Shown one piece after another: positions 43,415-55,943 of a stretch of DNA of 64,000 bases (the stretch's first letter is position 1; every line of letters starts with the position of its first letter). The position numbers and the translations under genes are program-made. This DNA comes from Cornus controversa (Eukaryota; Streptophyta; Magnoliopsida; Cornales; Cornaceae), in NCBI GenBank assembly GCA_026545225.1, contig CM048850.1, positions 26,899,797-26,963,796 of the forward strand, read 5' to 3'. The notes under the pieces were generated by a model. The model was not told the origin of the DNA and searched no databases. It saw nothing but the letters and a program-made list of their open reading frames with translations.

Positions 43415-46400
43415 TGTGTATAGATTTTTAACGAGCCAATTGGGAATCTTTCAAAATCTTGTTTCTCTTAATTCTTATATGAGTTGACTAATGCAACCAA
43501 TAGATTTTATTTGTACTACACAAACTAGCTTGCTGTAAATCCATCAAAATTAACCTAAAATAGACTTATTGATCTATGTTACAAACTTACAGTATGATTG
43601 TAGTTCAAACTCCAAATTCCATATCATATGTTTTTACAGCGTGGTGCTAGTCAAAACTATATATGTGCTTACATAATTTTAGAATCACACTATTTTAAAA
43701 GATGTTCACGAGTCATTAACCATTAATTGATGGGTTATTAAGTTAGATGATGTTCTAAATTAATACCTTCTGTTATTTCTTTGATAAATTAATTTCTCAT
43801 CAAATTAAGCTTATTTTTTTAGGGTAGTTGGAAGTGTGTGATGTGTTCAATGTGAATCAGTGATCAAAGACACTTATATGTTGGCGAAATTTGGTGTAAA
43901 AGACTACTGAGTTAGAGGTAATATTTTTGAATTATTCTCTTCGTACGATCATGCTATTAATTGATAATTAAAAATAATGATAGATTGATACTTGATATGC
44001 TAATATGAATGACATGTTCTAGTTTTTGCTTGACTATTAATTTTTTATATTACTACATGAATTTTGAATTTGTTTATAAATTAAAAGTCTAATTGTTTAA
44101 TTGGAAGTTTTTTCAATTTTGGCTTCATCTTTTTTTTTTTTGTCTTTATTAGGAAAGTTTGATAAGAAAACTTATTTAAATAATTAATTGACAGATTAAT
44201 TTTTAGGTTAATTGGTTACTTTGGAAGCATAGGTCGCCGAAGTATATTTTTATATGATGGTAAAGCCATCAAAAACTATTGACGCTTTCTTTCAAAGAAA
44301 GAACATCAATAAGTCAAAAGATGATGTGCCTTACACATCTAATCATGATGTTTCGGTTCTTGATAGCCACGTACTCCAAAATCTCCTAGAGTTGATCATG
44401 CAGAAGTTGATCATACCTTCTTAAAACGTGATCCAAGATTACGTCGTCAAATATGGGAATATCTTATTAACCAACATGATGAAATTCGTTGAGGCTATAT
44501 CAAAGCGGGACCGTACCAATTTGTTCTGACAGAGTATCCGCGCTCTGGATCGAAAAAGCATCTCCGTCGATTTCAATCATCTTGGTTCAAATTATTTCTT
44601 TCTTGGTTAGAGTATTATTCTTCAAAGGATGTCACATTTTGCTTACCCTGCTTTCTTTTTGGAAAAAAACCAACGAGGTGTCCCGGAACAAATGCATTCA
44701 CTATTAAAGGATTTCAAAATTGAAAGAAAGTTAATGATGGAAAAAGGTGCGCTTCCTAAATCATGTGAGAGAATGTCCTTGTTCACCTCACAATATAGCC
44801 GAGAGATGTTGTAAGGATTTAATGAATCAACCTTGTCATATTGATAAAGTGATGGAAATACAAACTTCGGAACAAATTTTAAATAATCGATTGAAATTGA
44901 AGACTTCAATTGATGCGGCTCGATGGCTTACATTTCAAGCTTGTGCTTTTAAAGGGTATAACGAATGCCTCGATCAAGAAATAGGGGCAATTTTATTGAA
45001 ATGATAAAGATTTTGGCAACATATAATAATGATGTTGTCAAACTTGTTCTAGAAAATGCTTCAAAAAATACCAAGTATACCTCACCATAAATTCAAAAGG
45101 AGATTTTGCATATTCTTTCTATAAAAGTGAGAAAGAAGATCCGTGAAGACACTGGAGATGCCAAGTTTTGTATTCTTGTTGATGAAGCACGTGATAAATC
45201 TAAGATAGAGCAAATGACTCTTGTTTTAAGATTTGTCAATAAGAGTGGTTTTTTACAAGAGCGTTTCTTTGATCTTGTGCATGTTAAAGATACAACTTCA
45301 TTGACTTTAAAAAATGAGCATTTCGCAGTTTTATCTCATTATAATCTTAGTGTTCACAATCTCTGAGATCAAGGTTATGATGGTGTTAGTAATATGCGCG
45401 GGGCATGGAATGGCTTGCAAGCATTATTTCTTAATGATTGCCTTTATGCATTGTTTAGCTCATCGATTACAACTGGCATTAGTTGCAACATCTAGAGAAG
45501 TAATCCATGTCCATCAATTCTTTTCAAAGTTGAGCTTCATTATCAATATCAATGGAGTTTCTTGTAAACAAAATGATGAATTACTATCTGCTTAAGCGGT
45601 TGAAATTGCCCATTTGATAGCTATTGATGAACTTGAGACTGGTAGAGGAGCTAATCAGATTAGTACCTTGCAACAACTTGGATATACTCATTGGAGCTTT
45701 CATTTTGATTCTTTTTGTAGTTTGATACAGATGTTTGGTGCAACATGTTCAGTTCTTTAAAACATCATTAAAGAATGATCCACTTACCCCCAACGGGGGA
45801 TGCCGATACTGTTTATGATGCAATTACATCATTTGAGTTTGTGTTTATTTTACATTTGGTGAAAGAAATTATGGGAACAACTGATATCCTTTGCCAAGCT
45901 TTGTAACAAAAAACTCAAAACATCTTTAAATGCTATGTATTTGGTTTCAACGACAAAATAACTCATTCTGAAATTGAGAGAAGATGGTTGGAATAACTTA
46001 CTTGAGATTGTTATATCATTTTGTGAATGCAATAAGATTGATGTGTCTGATATGAGTGCTCCTTATACAAAAGGTAGGGATCGACTACATTGATGTACCT
46101 CACCATCCACATCTACTAAATATATCAACAATTTTAGAACTATGTAGAGGATTAGTGGAAACAAAGAAGTCAGTATCTACTATTCGATTGATAGATTAAT
46201 TCGTCTTGTCTTGACACTTCTAGTTTCTACGGTCACTACAGAAAGGGCATATTCAACTATGAAATTTGTCAAAACAAGACTTCATAACAAGATGGAAGAT
46301 GAGTTTTTTGCAGATTATTTGAGTATTAATATTGAAAAAGAAATCGTTGAGACTTTTAGTTTGGATTTGATAATAGATGAATTTTATTCTCTAAAAGATC

Positions 46401-46657
46401 GTCGAGCTCAGCTTTTGTAGTAGATATGTGGTCTTTTTGGTTTATTTTTGTACATATCTAGGTCATATTTGACTGGATATAGGCAAATCTTTTTTTGTAA
46501 ACAAACAGTCCAAAGTTTGGCTAGATATATTTTTGTATGTATCTAACGATAATGAAATACTTTTGAATTAAAAATATTCTTATATTAGATCATCTCATTT
46601 ATGGTAAAATTGTTAATAGTTTGGCCCCCCAATCATAGATTCCTGGCTCCGCCCCTG
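42637..46657 (+). mobile_element. hAT transposon, 4021 bp, TSD GTTCTATC
   Basis: Exact 8-bp TSD GTTCTATC at 42629-42636 and 46658-46665. Terminal inverted repeats: TAGGGATGGAGGCAGGA on the left, CAGGGGCGGAGCCAGGA as reverse complement of the right end. It carries a decayed transposase (44254-46420). The inverted copy of the host element at about 50170-50225 has the same site without the insertion, confirming both ends. Internal (AT)n tracts lie at 42795 and 43370-43411. Confidence 0.95.
44254..46420 (+). pseudogene. hAT transposase with TTF-type zinc finger (zinc finger MYM-type 1-like), broken
   Basis: Begins MVKPSKTIDAFFQRKNINKS, the usual start of this plant family. A TTF-type zinc-finger region at about 44540-44720 includes SSWFKLFLSWLEYYSSKDVT and FCLPCFLFGKKP. 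A DUF4371-like part follows at about 44900-45360 (ILVDEARDKSKIEQMTLVLRF). The C-terminal hAT dimerisation domain is at 46205-46420 (STVTTERAYSTMKFVKTRL, NKMEDEFFADYLSI). The segments lie in different frames with several stops (for example near 44490, 45003, 45366, 45594), so no active transposase can be made. The intact TIRs and TSD suggest it could once be moved, now only in trans. Confidence 0.9.
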
Positions 46658-47857
46658 GTTCTATCACTTCTCATATGCTTCATGTTTTTGTTACACATTG
46701 AGGGCAATGTGAAATTTAAGTTTGGAATAAGGAAGGACAATTTGTTTGTGATTTTTATTTGTGATTTTGTGTTAGTGTTAATTATTTTTAAAAAAATAAA
46801 AATAAAAATATAAAAATCAACTGATGAATACATCTTGTAGGTTAGGAATTTTTATTTCTTGGTAATTTTGAACTTTTGAAATCATGTTTTGATTCGAATA
46901 ATTTAAATCATTACTCATTTTAGCTATCTTATAGTTATTGATTCCTAGTTTACTCCTTGCATGCACATGATCACACTTGCATTTTTATTGTGGGGGTATG
47001 TACCTTCAACCTTGGTTTACATTTTGTTAATGTTCAATTTGAGTTAAAGAACTTTGAGAATAAATGTCCTTGGCATTATTGTTAAAAAAAAATTTGATAA
47101 TTGTATGTTGCAATTAAACCTTCTTACTAAGCAACCTGACATCTTGCCTCAGTAAGCATTGAGTGTTCGTGCCAAAAGTGAAGGATTGAGAAAAATAAAT
47201 AAATTATGAAACGACTCGTTTGAATTCAAAGCTTATTAGACTTGAGTTATTAAGTCATTTGAGGTCTTTACACCTAATGCCCTAAAATCATCTGATTTGG
47301 GAGTCATTGACCTAAAACTTGTTATATGGGTTTGCTAGAAAGTTTAATGAATTTAAACATCTCACATCCATTTGAAAAAAAAAATCATTTATGTTTTATT
47401 TTTATGTGTTCGTGCCTTGATAATTCTATTTAAAAGGGATTCTAATGATTTGAAGATATTGCAATTTGCATCTAAGGGTATAGTTAAACCGCATGTTCCG
47501 ATGAAAGTTCATTTTCATAAGAGGCTAGGATTGATTTCTATTTTGATATGTTAATTGAGCTTTGTGTGGGGGAGTTTTGTTTTGATTTATGATTTTTAGA
47601 AGTTTGTAGATTGCTAATAAATGATAATTCCTTAAAATACTCATTATAGTCATCATTTTGATGAATGTTTGTAGGTATCATTTATGTTAAACCCTCACAA
47701 GACTTCACTTGTTCTCAAGGGATGCCTAGGGGTTTAAAAGGCTTGTTGCATTTACTAAATGTAACCGAATATCCCAGGAAAGAGAAAACAGTTTAGTTGT
47801 TATTTTTATTTTTAGTTTTGTATTGCTAAGGGACTAGCAATATGTAAGTTTGGGGTG

Positions 47858-48185
47858 TGATAAGTAGTGAATGTTGCACATTCAATACCCCTAAAATTAT
47901 ATGAATTAGTTCATTGGTAATATTTATTTAATGTTTTTAACAATAGTTTTGAGCTTTTTATGAATTCAAGTGTTTAAGGGTAATTCTGATGAAAAGTAAT
48001 GCAATTGGATTACAAATGGTGTTGTTTTAGTAAGGAGATGAAGTTTGACCCATGAGATATGTTTGCACTGAAAACCCAAGTCATTTGGGTTGAAAAAGGT
48101 GGGCCAGAAGCATAGTAACCAGATGGACCTGAAGCTGTGTCGCTGCACTAACAGAGGTACAAATTTAGAGTTTTTTATATACCTT
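47858..48185 (+). mobile_element. Truncated 3' LTR start (first 328 bp) of the composite
   Basis: TGATAAGTAGTGAATGTTGC after the tail gtaagtttggggtg. It is collinear with 51179-51506 and stops at ttttatatacctt, where the palindrome begins. Confidence 0.85.
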
Positions 48186-48910
48186 TGATAAGTAATGAAT
48201 GTTGCGTATTCAATGCCCCTAAAATTATATGAATTAGTGTCTTAGTAATATTTATTTCATATTTTTATTAATAATTTTAATATTTTCATTATTTTAGGTG
48301 ATTAAGGGTAATTTTGATTAATAATGGCACAATCGGGCTACAGATGATGCTATTTTAGTAGGAAGCTGAAGTTTGACCCATGAGATATGTTTACATTGAA
48401 GATCCAAACTTAAGGGATTAAAGAAATGGGCTGGAAATGAATTTAAATGAAGAAAAGGAGCACGGGCCTATTCACATTGAAGATTGGGCCAATTCAGGCC
48501 CAAAAAGTTCTGGACCCGTGCGCGGTGTTTGAGTCGTTTTGACAATCGTGTACAAAGTTATGGTCTGAATACCAACACGGGTCCAGAACTTTTTAGGCCT
48601 GAATTGGCCCAATCTTCAATGTGAATAGGCCCGTGCTCCTTTTCTTCATTTAAATTCATTTCCAGCCCATTTCTTTAGTCCCTTAAGTTTGGATCTTCAA
48701 TGTAAACATATCTCATGGGTCAAACTTCAGCTTCCTACTAAAATAGCACCATCTGTAGCCCGATTGCGCCATTATTAATCAGAATTACCCTTAATCACCT
48801 GAAATCATGAAAAGATTACAATTATTAATAAAAACATGAAATAAATATTACTAAGATACTAATTCATATAATTTTAGGGACATTGAATACGCAACATTCA
48901 TTACTTATCA
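48186..48910. repeat. 725-bp LTR palindrome: two 335-bp arms, 55-bp loop
   Basis: Arm 1 48186-48520 starts TGATAAGTAATGAATGTTGC. Arm 2 48576-48910 is its reverse complement with about a dozen differences. Each arm is the first part of an LTR of a diverged subfamily (cagatgatgctattttagtagg; gagcacgggcctattcac). The loop is 48521-48575. Arm 2 is continued outward by an internal region in antisense orientation, so it is the 3' LTR start of the inverted copy. Confidence 0.95.
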
Positions 48911-50982
48911 CACCCCTAAACTTACATATTGCTAGTCTCTTAGTAATACAAAACTAAAAATAAAATAAAACAACTAAATTACTTCCTCTATCATGGGAGA
49001 TCCGGCTGCATTTAGAATATGCAACAAGCTTTTTAGACCCTTAGGTTACCCCTAGTGGACGAGTGAATTCTCGTGAGGATTTCCAGAGATGTTACCCACA
49101 AACATGTAAAAATTCATGTTTCAAACATTGATCAAGACGAAAACTACAAAATCCAATTAAAAGACTTGCTTTTAAGAATACTTCCAAATTCCTAAATCCT
49201 ATAATTCAAAACAAATGTTCTTACACAAAATTTACATCAACACAACTTAAAGCAATCAACTATAGCTCCCTCGTGAAAAGTGAACTAGCATTCATCTATG
49301 TGGTTTAACTTGGCTCTGAGTGAGCAATTACAAATCCCTTCAATTTATTGGATCCCCTTATTGAATTTATCACTCAAAACATGAACATCTGCAATTTTTT
49401 TATTATTATTAATTTTATTTATTTATTTATGATTGTGCAATGTCCAGGTTTATTAGGCTTTCGAATTGATCCATGTAGTAAGCTTTTAGTCAGTGACTCC
49501 CAAACTAAATGACTTTAGGGCACTAGGTTTCAAGATACCCTGACGGACCTAATTACTTGAACCAAAACGGCCACAAACTATAGACTAACCAATGACGCAA
49601 CGCCCAGGTTTATTAGGCTTTCGAATTGATCCATGTAATGAGCTTTCAGCCTGTTACCCCCAACCAAATGGCTTGAGGGCATTAGGTTTCAAGATACCTC
49701 GACGGACCTAATAACTCGAACCAAAACGGCCACAAACCATTTGTTTTTTTTATTATTAATTTTTTTTATATATATTTTTATATTTTATTTATTTATTTTA
49801 CAAGTGTAGCATGCTTAAAAAGTTTATTCTCAAGGGATACCAACTTGTATTCAGCACACATAACTAACAACTCAAAGCCAAGTACATACCCCACCAACTC
49901 TGCTAGTGTGCTTGTGAATTGTGAAAAGAACTAGAGTCAACCACTACAAGTCATGTCAATGCAAAAATAACGATTTAAACCACTACATTCAAACCACAAT
50001 TTCTAGAAATTTTACGCATACTCAACAATTGCAAGTCAAGAACCTACATAAAGTATTAAACTTTTGATTTGTGTTAAAACATCTAAACTGAAAACAAAAC
50101 AATCTAAAAAAACAAACAAACAAAAAAAAGTGTTCTTCCTTACCCCCAAACTTGAATCACACATTGTCCTCAATGTGTAACAAAAACATGAAACATATGG
50201 TAAATGATAGAACAATATTATCGTTGTGGTAAAATTGTCAAAATTTGGCAAAGCATTCACATGAATAAGGGTTGGCCATCCTCCCAAACTTGTATGCAAG
50301 AATCTGTCATGAAAAACACAACTACGCACCACGCATATTAAAAGAAAATAAAAATAAAAATAAATAAATAAAAAGAATACAACAAAATGAAAAGCAAACA
50401 CAAATAAAAATTAAAACAAAGAAAAATCAACTCAAACAAAAGAAAAAATAAATAAAAATAAATGAAAAGAAAAACACACACTTCCTAACTACTACTTTTG
50501 ATGGAAGGTTCATCCTATACCACATCTCTTAGGAGATCTAAGAGTGTTCCCCCTATTTTGTCCTCACTTTCTTGTGCCAGAATTCAAACAATTTTTAGGC
50601 ACCTCTTATCTATATCAATGTGAGGTTTTAAGAAAAATGAATCAATCAAATAAAATTCGACTAATTCAAGAAAACATGACCCTTTAATTTGTTCTTGACT
50701 AATTTTTTCATTCATATCTAATTTGTCACTACTCAAGTCAAAAACAAAGGTAAAAGGTGGACTTTCATTAGGACTTAAGTGATTACACTTAAGTTCTTCA
50801 TATAAAGTTTTGGAGTCCGGTATGAGTAATGGTTCCACAAAGGGGGCATGGTCTAACTCAATTGGTTGTGTGAGTTCAATATTGGTCATGGGCTAACTTG
50901 GAAGTTCCTCTTTATCTTCACAATTCAAAGCATTGGTTATTTCCTCGATTTGAACTTCTAGCCTAGCTGTAGATTGCGAATG
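48911..50982 (-). mobile_element. Inverted internal region of a second copy of the non-autonomous element
   Basis: Read on the minus strand it is collinear with 41740-47857. It shares the ORF (50889-50584), the empty hAT site near 50195, gttacacattgaggacaatgtg, and the tail gactagcaatatgtaagtttaggggtg directly before the LTR at 48910. It contains a 160-bp tandem duplication (49437-49596, then 49597-49741; gcaa(t/c)g(t/c)ccaggtttattagg). At 50982 it switches directly to forward-strand sequence. Confidence 0.85.
50584..50889 (-). CDS. Conserved small ORF of the non-autonomous element, copy 2 (101 aa, uninterrupted)
   Basis: MTNIELTQPIELDHAPFVEP start, middle SPNESPPFTFVFDLSSDKLD, then EKISQEQIKGSCFLELVEFY. 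It corresponds residue by residue to the frameshifted copy at 41828-42207, though it stops about 25 residues earlier. It lacks known motifs, signal peptide or membrane segments. It may be a gag-derived peptide or just the residual end of a longer gag. Whether it is translated is unknown. Confidence 0.45.
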   Translation of the reverse strand: MTNIELTQPIELDHAPFVEPLLIPDSKTLYEELKCNHLSPNESPPFTFVFDLSSDKLDMNEKISQEQIKGSCFLELVEFYLIDSFFLKPHIDIDKRCLKIV

Positions 50983-51178
50983 TGAATGTTTGTAAGTATC
51001 ATTTATGTTAAACCCTCACGAGACTTCACTCGTCCTCAAGGGATGCCTAGGGGTTTAAAAGGCTTATTGCATTCGCTAAATGCAACTGGATCTCTCACAA
51101 AAGAGAAAGTAGTTTAGTTGTTCTTTTTATTTTTAGTTTTGTATTACTAAGGGACTAGCAATATGTAAGTTTGGGGTG

Positions 51179-52548
51179 TGATAAGTAGTGAATGTTGCAC
51201 ATTCAATGCCCTAAAATTATATGAATTAGTTCATTGGTAATATTTACTTAATGTTTTTAACAATAGTTTTGAGCTTTTTATGAATTTAGGTGTTTAAGGG
51301 TAATTATGATGAAAAATAATGCAATTGGACTACTAATGGTGTTGTTTTAGTAATGAGATGAAGTTTGACTCATGAGATATGTTTGCACTGAAAATTCAAG
51401 TCATTTGGGTTGAAAAAGGTGGGCTAAAAGCATAGTAACCAGATGGACCCGAAGCTGTGTCGCTGCACTAACGGAGGAACAAATTCAAAGTTTTTTTATA
51501 TACCTTTCTACCACAAGGGCGTTGATGCGCCCTCTAAAGGCTCAGATGCGCCTTTGGGGTGGCAGATGTCCCTCTCAGCCTAGATCGTGATTAAAAATGA
51601 GAGAAAAGGATGATTTTTAGGGTATTCTGGAAGGAAGAGAGCAAACAGAGGCGATTTGTGGCGATTGACGGAAGGAACGAAGATGTGAAGATGGCGATAT
51701 CATCATCGTCCAAGTCTACACATGAGTAGCTAAATATTATTCCAGGGAGTTGATGTAACCCTAACCCTACTTTCAATGCTGTAATTGTATTTTAATTTGG
51801 GAATGTTTTAATTTATGCATTGATCGTATAATTAGGATGAAAATAATAGTTGTACTGTTGATTTCGATTATAATAGATTAATTCTTTTCATATTACTCTT
51901 GCTCTTGTTAGAATGGATATAAGATTGCATTGATCTAGGTTTCTTTTCAGTTTATGTGATTTTGTAAGGAAAAGTTATACAATGATATTCACTGATTGTT
52001 TAATATAGAATTTTGATAATTCGTTCTAAGAGAAGATGGATTATTTCATCATTAGTTAATTTATTTTGTAATCTGTAGTCAGATGTATAGCCCATGCTAG
52101 GCAAAAATGAGTTATGCTTGATTGTATATTAAATGAATTCTCTTGATTGAATTGAATTGAAGTAGGCTGGTAGTCATTATTTTCCGAATGCATAGATTAG
52201 ACGTCCCAAATTAATACAATTGATTATTGTCAGAAGTTTAATGGTGAAGTCAACTCCTAGGGTTCTCTCTTTCTTAAATATCTTTTATTTATTTATGTTT
52301 TTATTCTATGTCATTTAATTTCAGCACCTTAATTTAAAACAAACAAAACAAATTCTTTTGAATTAAATTATATACGATCTTGATAATTTAACAACAAAAT
52401 CAAAGCAAACTCTGTGGGTTCGATCCCTACTCACCGCTTTACTAATTTTAGTAGAGTATTTGTAGGTATTTATAAATTTTATTTTGTCAAAGTATAAAAC
52501 AACGATGACATTATTACATATTATTTTATTATGTTTTGCACTCAAACA
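51179..52548 (+). mobile_element. Full-length LTR (1370 bp) of the non-autonomous element
   Basis: TGATAAGTAGTG at the start, CACTCAAACA at the end, preceded by the tail gtttggggtg. Its 3' half is collinear with the 5' LTR at 38706-39659. It contains the uninterrupted site (cagatgtccctct, about 51565) into which the solo Tekay LTR inserted in the other LTR. Confidence 0.9.
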
Positions 52549-52893
52549 ATAAGTGTAAATGGGATTAGGACGAAGATGGATTAAAAAGAAGAAAAAAAAC
52601 CCGCACGAACAAGGTGCGAGGTTAGTGAAAGGGTCCCCATCCCACTCTGTCCTATTTGATACTAAATATACAATAATATCTTTTGTTCCTAAATTTATTA
52701 CTAACCTTTTGTTTGATAAGGAGGAGGGATGGAACAAAACTCTATTGTTGGGGGGAAGGAGAACTCTGAGAGAAGGAAAAGTCATTCCTCCTAATCCATC
52801 ATTTTACTTCCATCCAAAAGTGAGAAGGAGAACAAAGAGAAAGAGAAAAAAAAAAAGTTAGATAAATTTGAAAATTTTATATATTTAAGAATA

Positions 52894-53143
52894 TTTTAGC
52901 AAAATAATACTAGTAATATATATTTACTTCCCTTCCACACCGCCAAACAAAAGAAGAAATAAACACCATTCCTTTTCGAGAAATGACTCATCCATCCCTT
53001 TTAGCAAAATAATACTAGTAATATATATTTACTTCCCTTTCACATTGCCAAACAAAAGAAGAAATAAACACCATTTTCACACTGCCAAACAAAAGAAGAA
53101 ACAAACACCATTCATTTTCGAGAAATGACACATCCATCCCTTT
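52894..53143 (+). repeat. 105-bp tandem duplication
   Basis: TTTTAGCAAAATAATACTAG starts at 52894 and again at 52999. The second copy has a further short internal duplication of the ccaaacaaaagaagaaa segment. Confidence 0.9.
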
Positions 53144-55943
53144 TCTTCCTTTCTATCCTTCCTACCAATATATCAAATAAATACAATTTTAGAAAATTCA
53201 CATGGAAATAACAAACATGCTTGGGGGCAAAATAGTTTCGAGTAAGAAAATGATCCAACACGTGATGAGTGATTAAGCCAGCCAAATGTACAATACAAGA
53301 TAGAGCCATTGCTTAGTTCAGGATACTTTTAACACCTAACATCAATGTTATTGGTGTGTGTTCAAATTTCACCAGTCGCTTTATAAAATATCTAATGTTA
53401 CGTCTCTCTCAAGCTCTATCCCTTTTTATACAAGACTTATTAGTGAACAAACGATTGACTATGACGCTTAATAAACATACTTCTAGGCCTCCACTGACAT
53501 AACAAACATATTTTTATTAGTATGTTCTATTATCAATAAAAAATCTTAAAGATTGTAGTTGATTCGGTTCAGGCTTTTTTTTTTTTTTTTTTTTTAATGC
53601 GTATCATATTTCATTGAATTTTATTTAAATTATTTTACTAAATTATTTAGCAAATTAATGATAATTAAAACCGTCAATTTTTCATTTCCAATAATGAATA
53701 GTGGGATTTGGTTAATTTGAATGTTAAGATGCTTTCCTATCTATATCTTATTTAGCAAAACTTACAAATTTGAGTAATGGTACTATAATGTTGACCTCAT
53801 GACAGTTGCCCTGAGTTTTTTTAATTAGCACATTTTGTGCATAAAAATAATACACAAAAATTAAAGTGATCTCAATAAAGACAGAGAGGTCATGACAACT
53901 ATCACGAGGTCGATCTGATGATAACATTACTCAACAATTTACATCCAATTGATTTGGATTCACTTGTTCAAAGTCTTCTTTGGTAAATTAGTTTGTTGAT
54001 GCTTCTTAGGAAATTAATTCTTCAAAGTGTTAACATTCAATACATTAAGATCTACATAAAAGAAATTGAAAAGAAAAAGTGATCATAATTTGAATATTAT
54101 ATATAATATATTTTAAATAAAAATATATATATATATAAAATAAAATTCAGGTTTGGGTTGGTTCAGGTTACTGACAACTCAATTCAAGTCTAACCTTAAT
54201 AAAATTCAGATTGAAAACTTTCAACTCAGGCCTAACTCTAATTGTAAAAATAATTGCCCAAACTCATGAAAAATCGGACTGAGCTCGGGTTAGCTTAGCT
54301 TTCCCAGGATGCACTCCTACAAATAACCTTGAAAATTAACGTGTTTTTATCCGGTATGTTTCTTATTAATCAAACAGGCCAAATTACACTAAACCCCATG
54401 TACTATCAAAAAGTTACAAAATACTTCTACTATTTTTTTTTGGCAACAAACACCTTCAATTTATCAAAAGTTACAAATTGCCCCCCTCATGTACCAAAAT
54501 TAAAATTTTCGGGATTAAAGTAGTCGCACATGAGGCATGTGGCACCTAGGTTGATTGTTTTGCCATTTTATCCGTTATAATTGATTTTACAAATGAAAAG
54601 TTGAGGAGTATTTTGCTTTTTTTTTTGTTAGTACAGGAGGATACTGTGCAATTTGGGCAATAAAAAATGATGAGAAGGACTAGGCTTATGCTTAATTTTT
54701 TATATTATTTACAAAGATTGGTTATTGTCATATTTGAAGCCCTATTTTAACGTCTAGCAAGCAAAGCATTTATCACCAGCCAAAATAATGGCCATGAACT
54801 TTTTTAAATTAGTGGCAATATTAGTTATTCTTTTAAGTTAATAATAATATTAGCTCTCTCTTTATTCTTTTTCCTTGGACGATTTTTTTTTTTATTTAAA
54901 AAAGAACTTGCTGACCAATGAGATCTCTTGATTATGTCCTTGTAGTCCCTTTGGAGTAAATACTTAATTATGTTACTACCAGCAGACCACTGTGTTCTCT
55001 TGAGTCAAAATATGTAATCATATACTCATGGAAAAAAAATGAAATCATGCATTTGTTATTCTGTTCAATCAAACAGTTAACAACCAAAAACTTCATCCTA
55101 TTTACTCATTATTTATTAATCTTCTTAATTTCTTCTGCCTTATGATTTTGGTAATGGTTAAAAGAAAAAAAAAAAGTTTAGCCCACTACACAAGGCTCTG
55201 TCACTCAAGAGCCCGAGGAAAGTTAGAAATACACAGTCTTACATTTGCATAGCAAAAGACTGTTTTTGGTTTTGAAAATGTGACCTTGATGTCACAGTAT
55301 AAGTCAAACAGCGGGAGTCGGAATAGGAACGAGTACAAAAGCGAAAGCACGAAAACGACATATTGTATGTCATACAGAGGGAGTGACGGAACTAGAATGC
55401 GCACAGAACGTGTTTAAAGAGCGAAAGCGACACTCATTTAAAAAAATTATGTAACTTAAATCACAATAAAATAATCTTACTGTTTGCGTCAAAAACACTC
55501 CTATAGTTTATAAAAAAAAAAAATTGAGGAAAAAAAAAAAAACCCTTCCTCCGGAGTATGATCTAGTTTAAATAATGCCATTGTGGATGACAATTGAGGG
55601 TACAAGAAACTAAGAAGCTGTCACGTGGTTCCAGAGGCTTGGATTAAACATTGAAGGGAAGCCCACATTTAACTTAGAATGGAAGCTAGCTTTCCAAATT
55701 CATTGCCACATTGATAATAAGACAAAAGCATATAATCTGTCAACTCTTGTTAGCTTTCACAGCACACTTCATTATCTGGTTCTTGAATTGTGCAACCAAT
55801 GCTTCCTAACTACTCCTTTCTTCATCCCAACAATCCTTTAAAGAGGCTCAACACATCTTCAATATTCTGCTAAACCTCTGAGTCTAAAAATTTTTTATGT
55901 TCTTGTTCATTGAAAATCTCTTTCCCTTCCACTTGCCACAACC
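53144..55943. other. Intergenic; holds two MITE-like remnants and A/T tracts
   Basis: 53990-54325 is a truncated relative of the hAT MITE at 6422 (shares agtgttaaca, tttgaatattatatataatatattt and gttgggttcaggtt-like blocks). 54377-54655 has inverted ends GGCCAAATTACACTAAACCC / (reverse complement) GCCCAAATTGCACAGTATCC, typical of a MITE. A T-tract lies at 53575-53595. No gene supported elsewhere. Confidence 0.55.

Larger units (their letters stand above)
35907..52548 (+). mobile_element. Composite non-autonomous Ty3-type LTR retrotransposon with nested insertions and an inverted second copy
   Basis: 5' LTR fragment 35907-39659 (missing about its first 200 bp and split by the insertion 36100-38705), PBS 39663, internal region to 47857 (split by 40226-41617 and 42637-46657), truncated LTR start 47858-48185, palindrome 48186-48910, inverted internal region 48911-50982, forward internal tail 50983-51178, full LTR 51179-52548. 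The full LTR is TGATAAGTAGTG...CACTCAAACA, 1370 bp. No reverse transcriptase or integrase of its own was found, so it is a LARD-like derivative of an Athila-type element. No matching TSD is visible because the left LTR is truncated. Confidence 0.75.

Noticed and set aside
45850-46032. 60-aa minus-strand ORF in the hAT element
   Set aside because: Antisense shadow of the decayed transposase; no supporting motif.
52408-52430. tRNA B-box-like gggttcgatccctac
   Set aside because: It is near the end of an LTR where a similar block is a normal feature of this LTR type; no A box or cloverleaf could be folded around it.
35907-52548. Interpretation as one simple intact LTR element with two LTRs
   Set aside because: The left LTR lacks its first about 200 bp, no TSD matches, and the inverted unit at 48186-50982 plus repeated internal tail require rearrangement.
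52559-52861. 100-aa Lys/Arg-rich ORF
   Set aside because: Composition is driven by A/G-rich simple sequence; no homology recognised and the antisense strand is also open.
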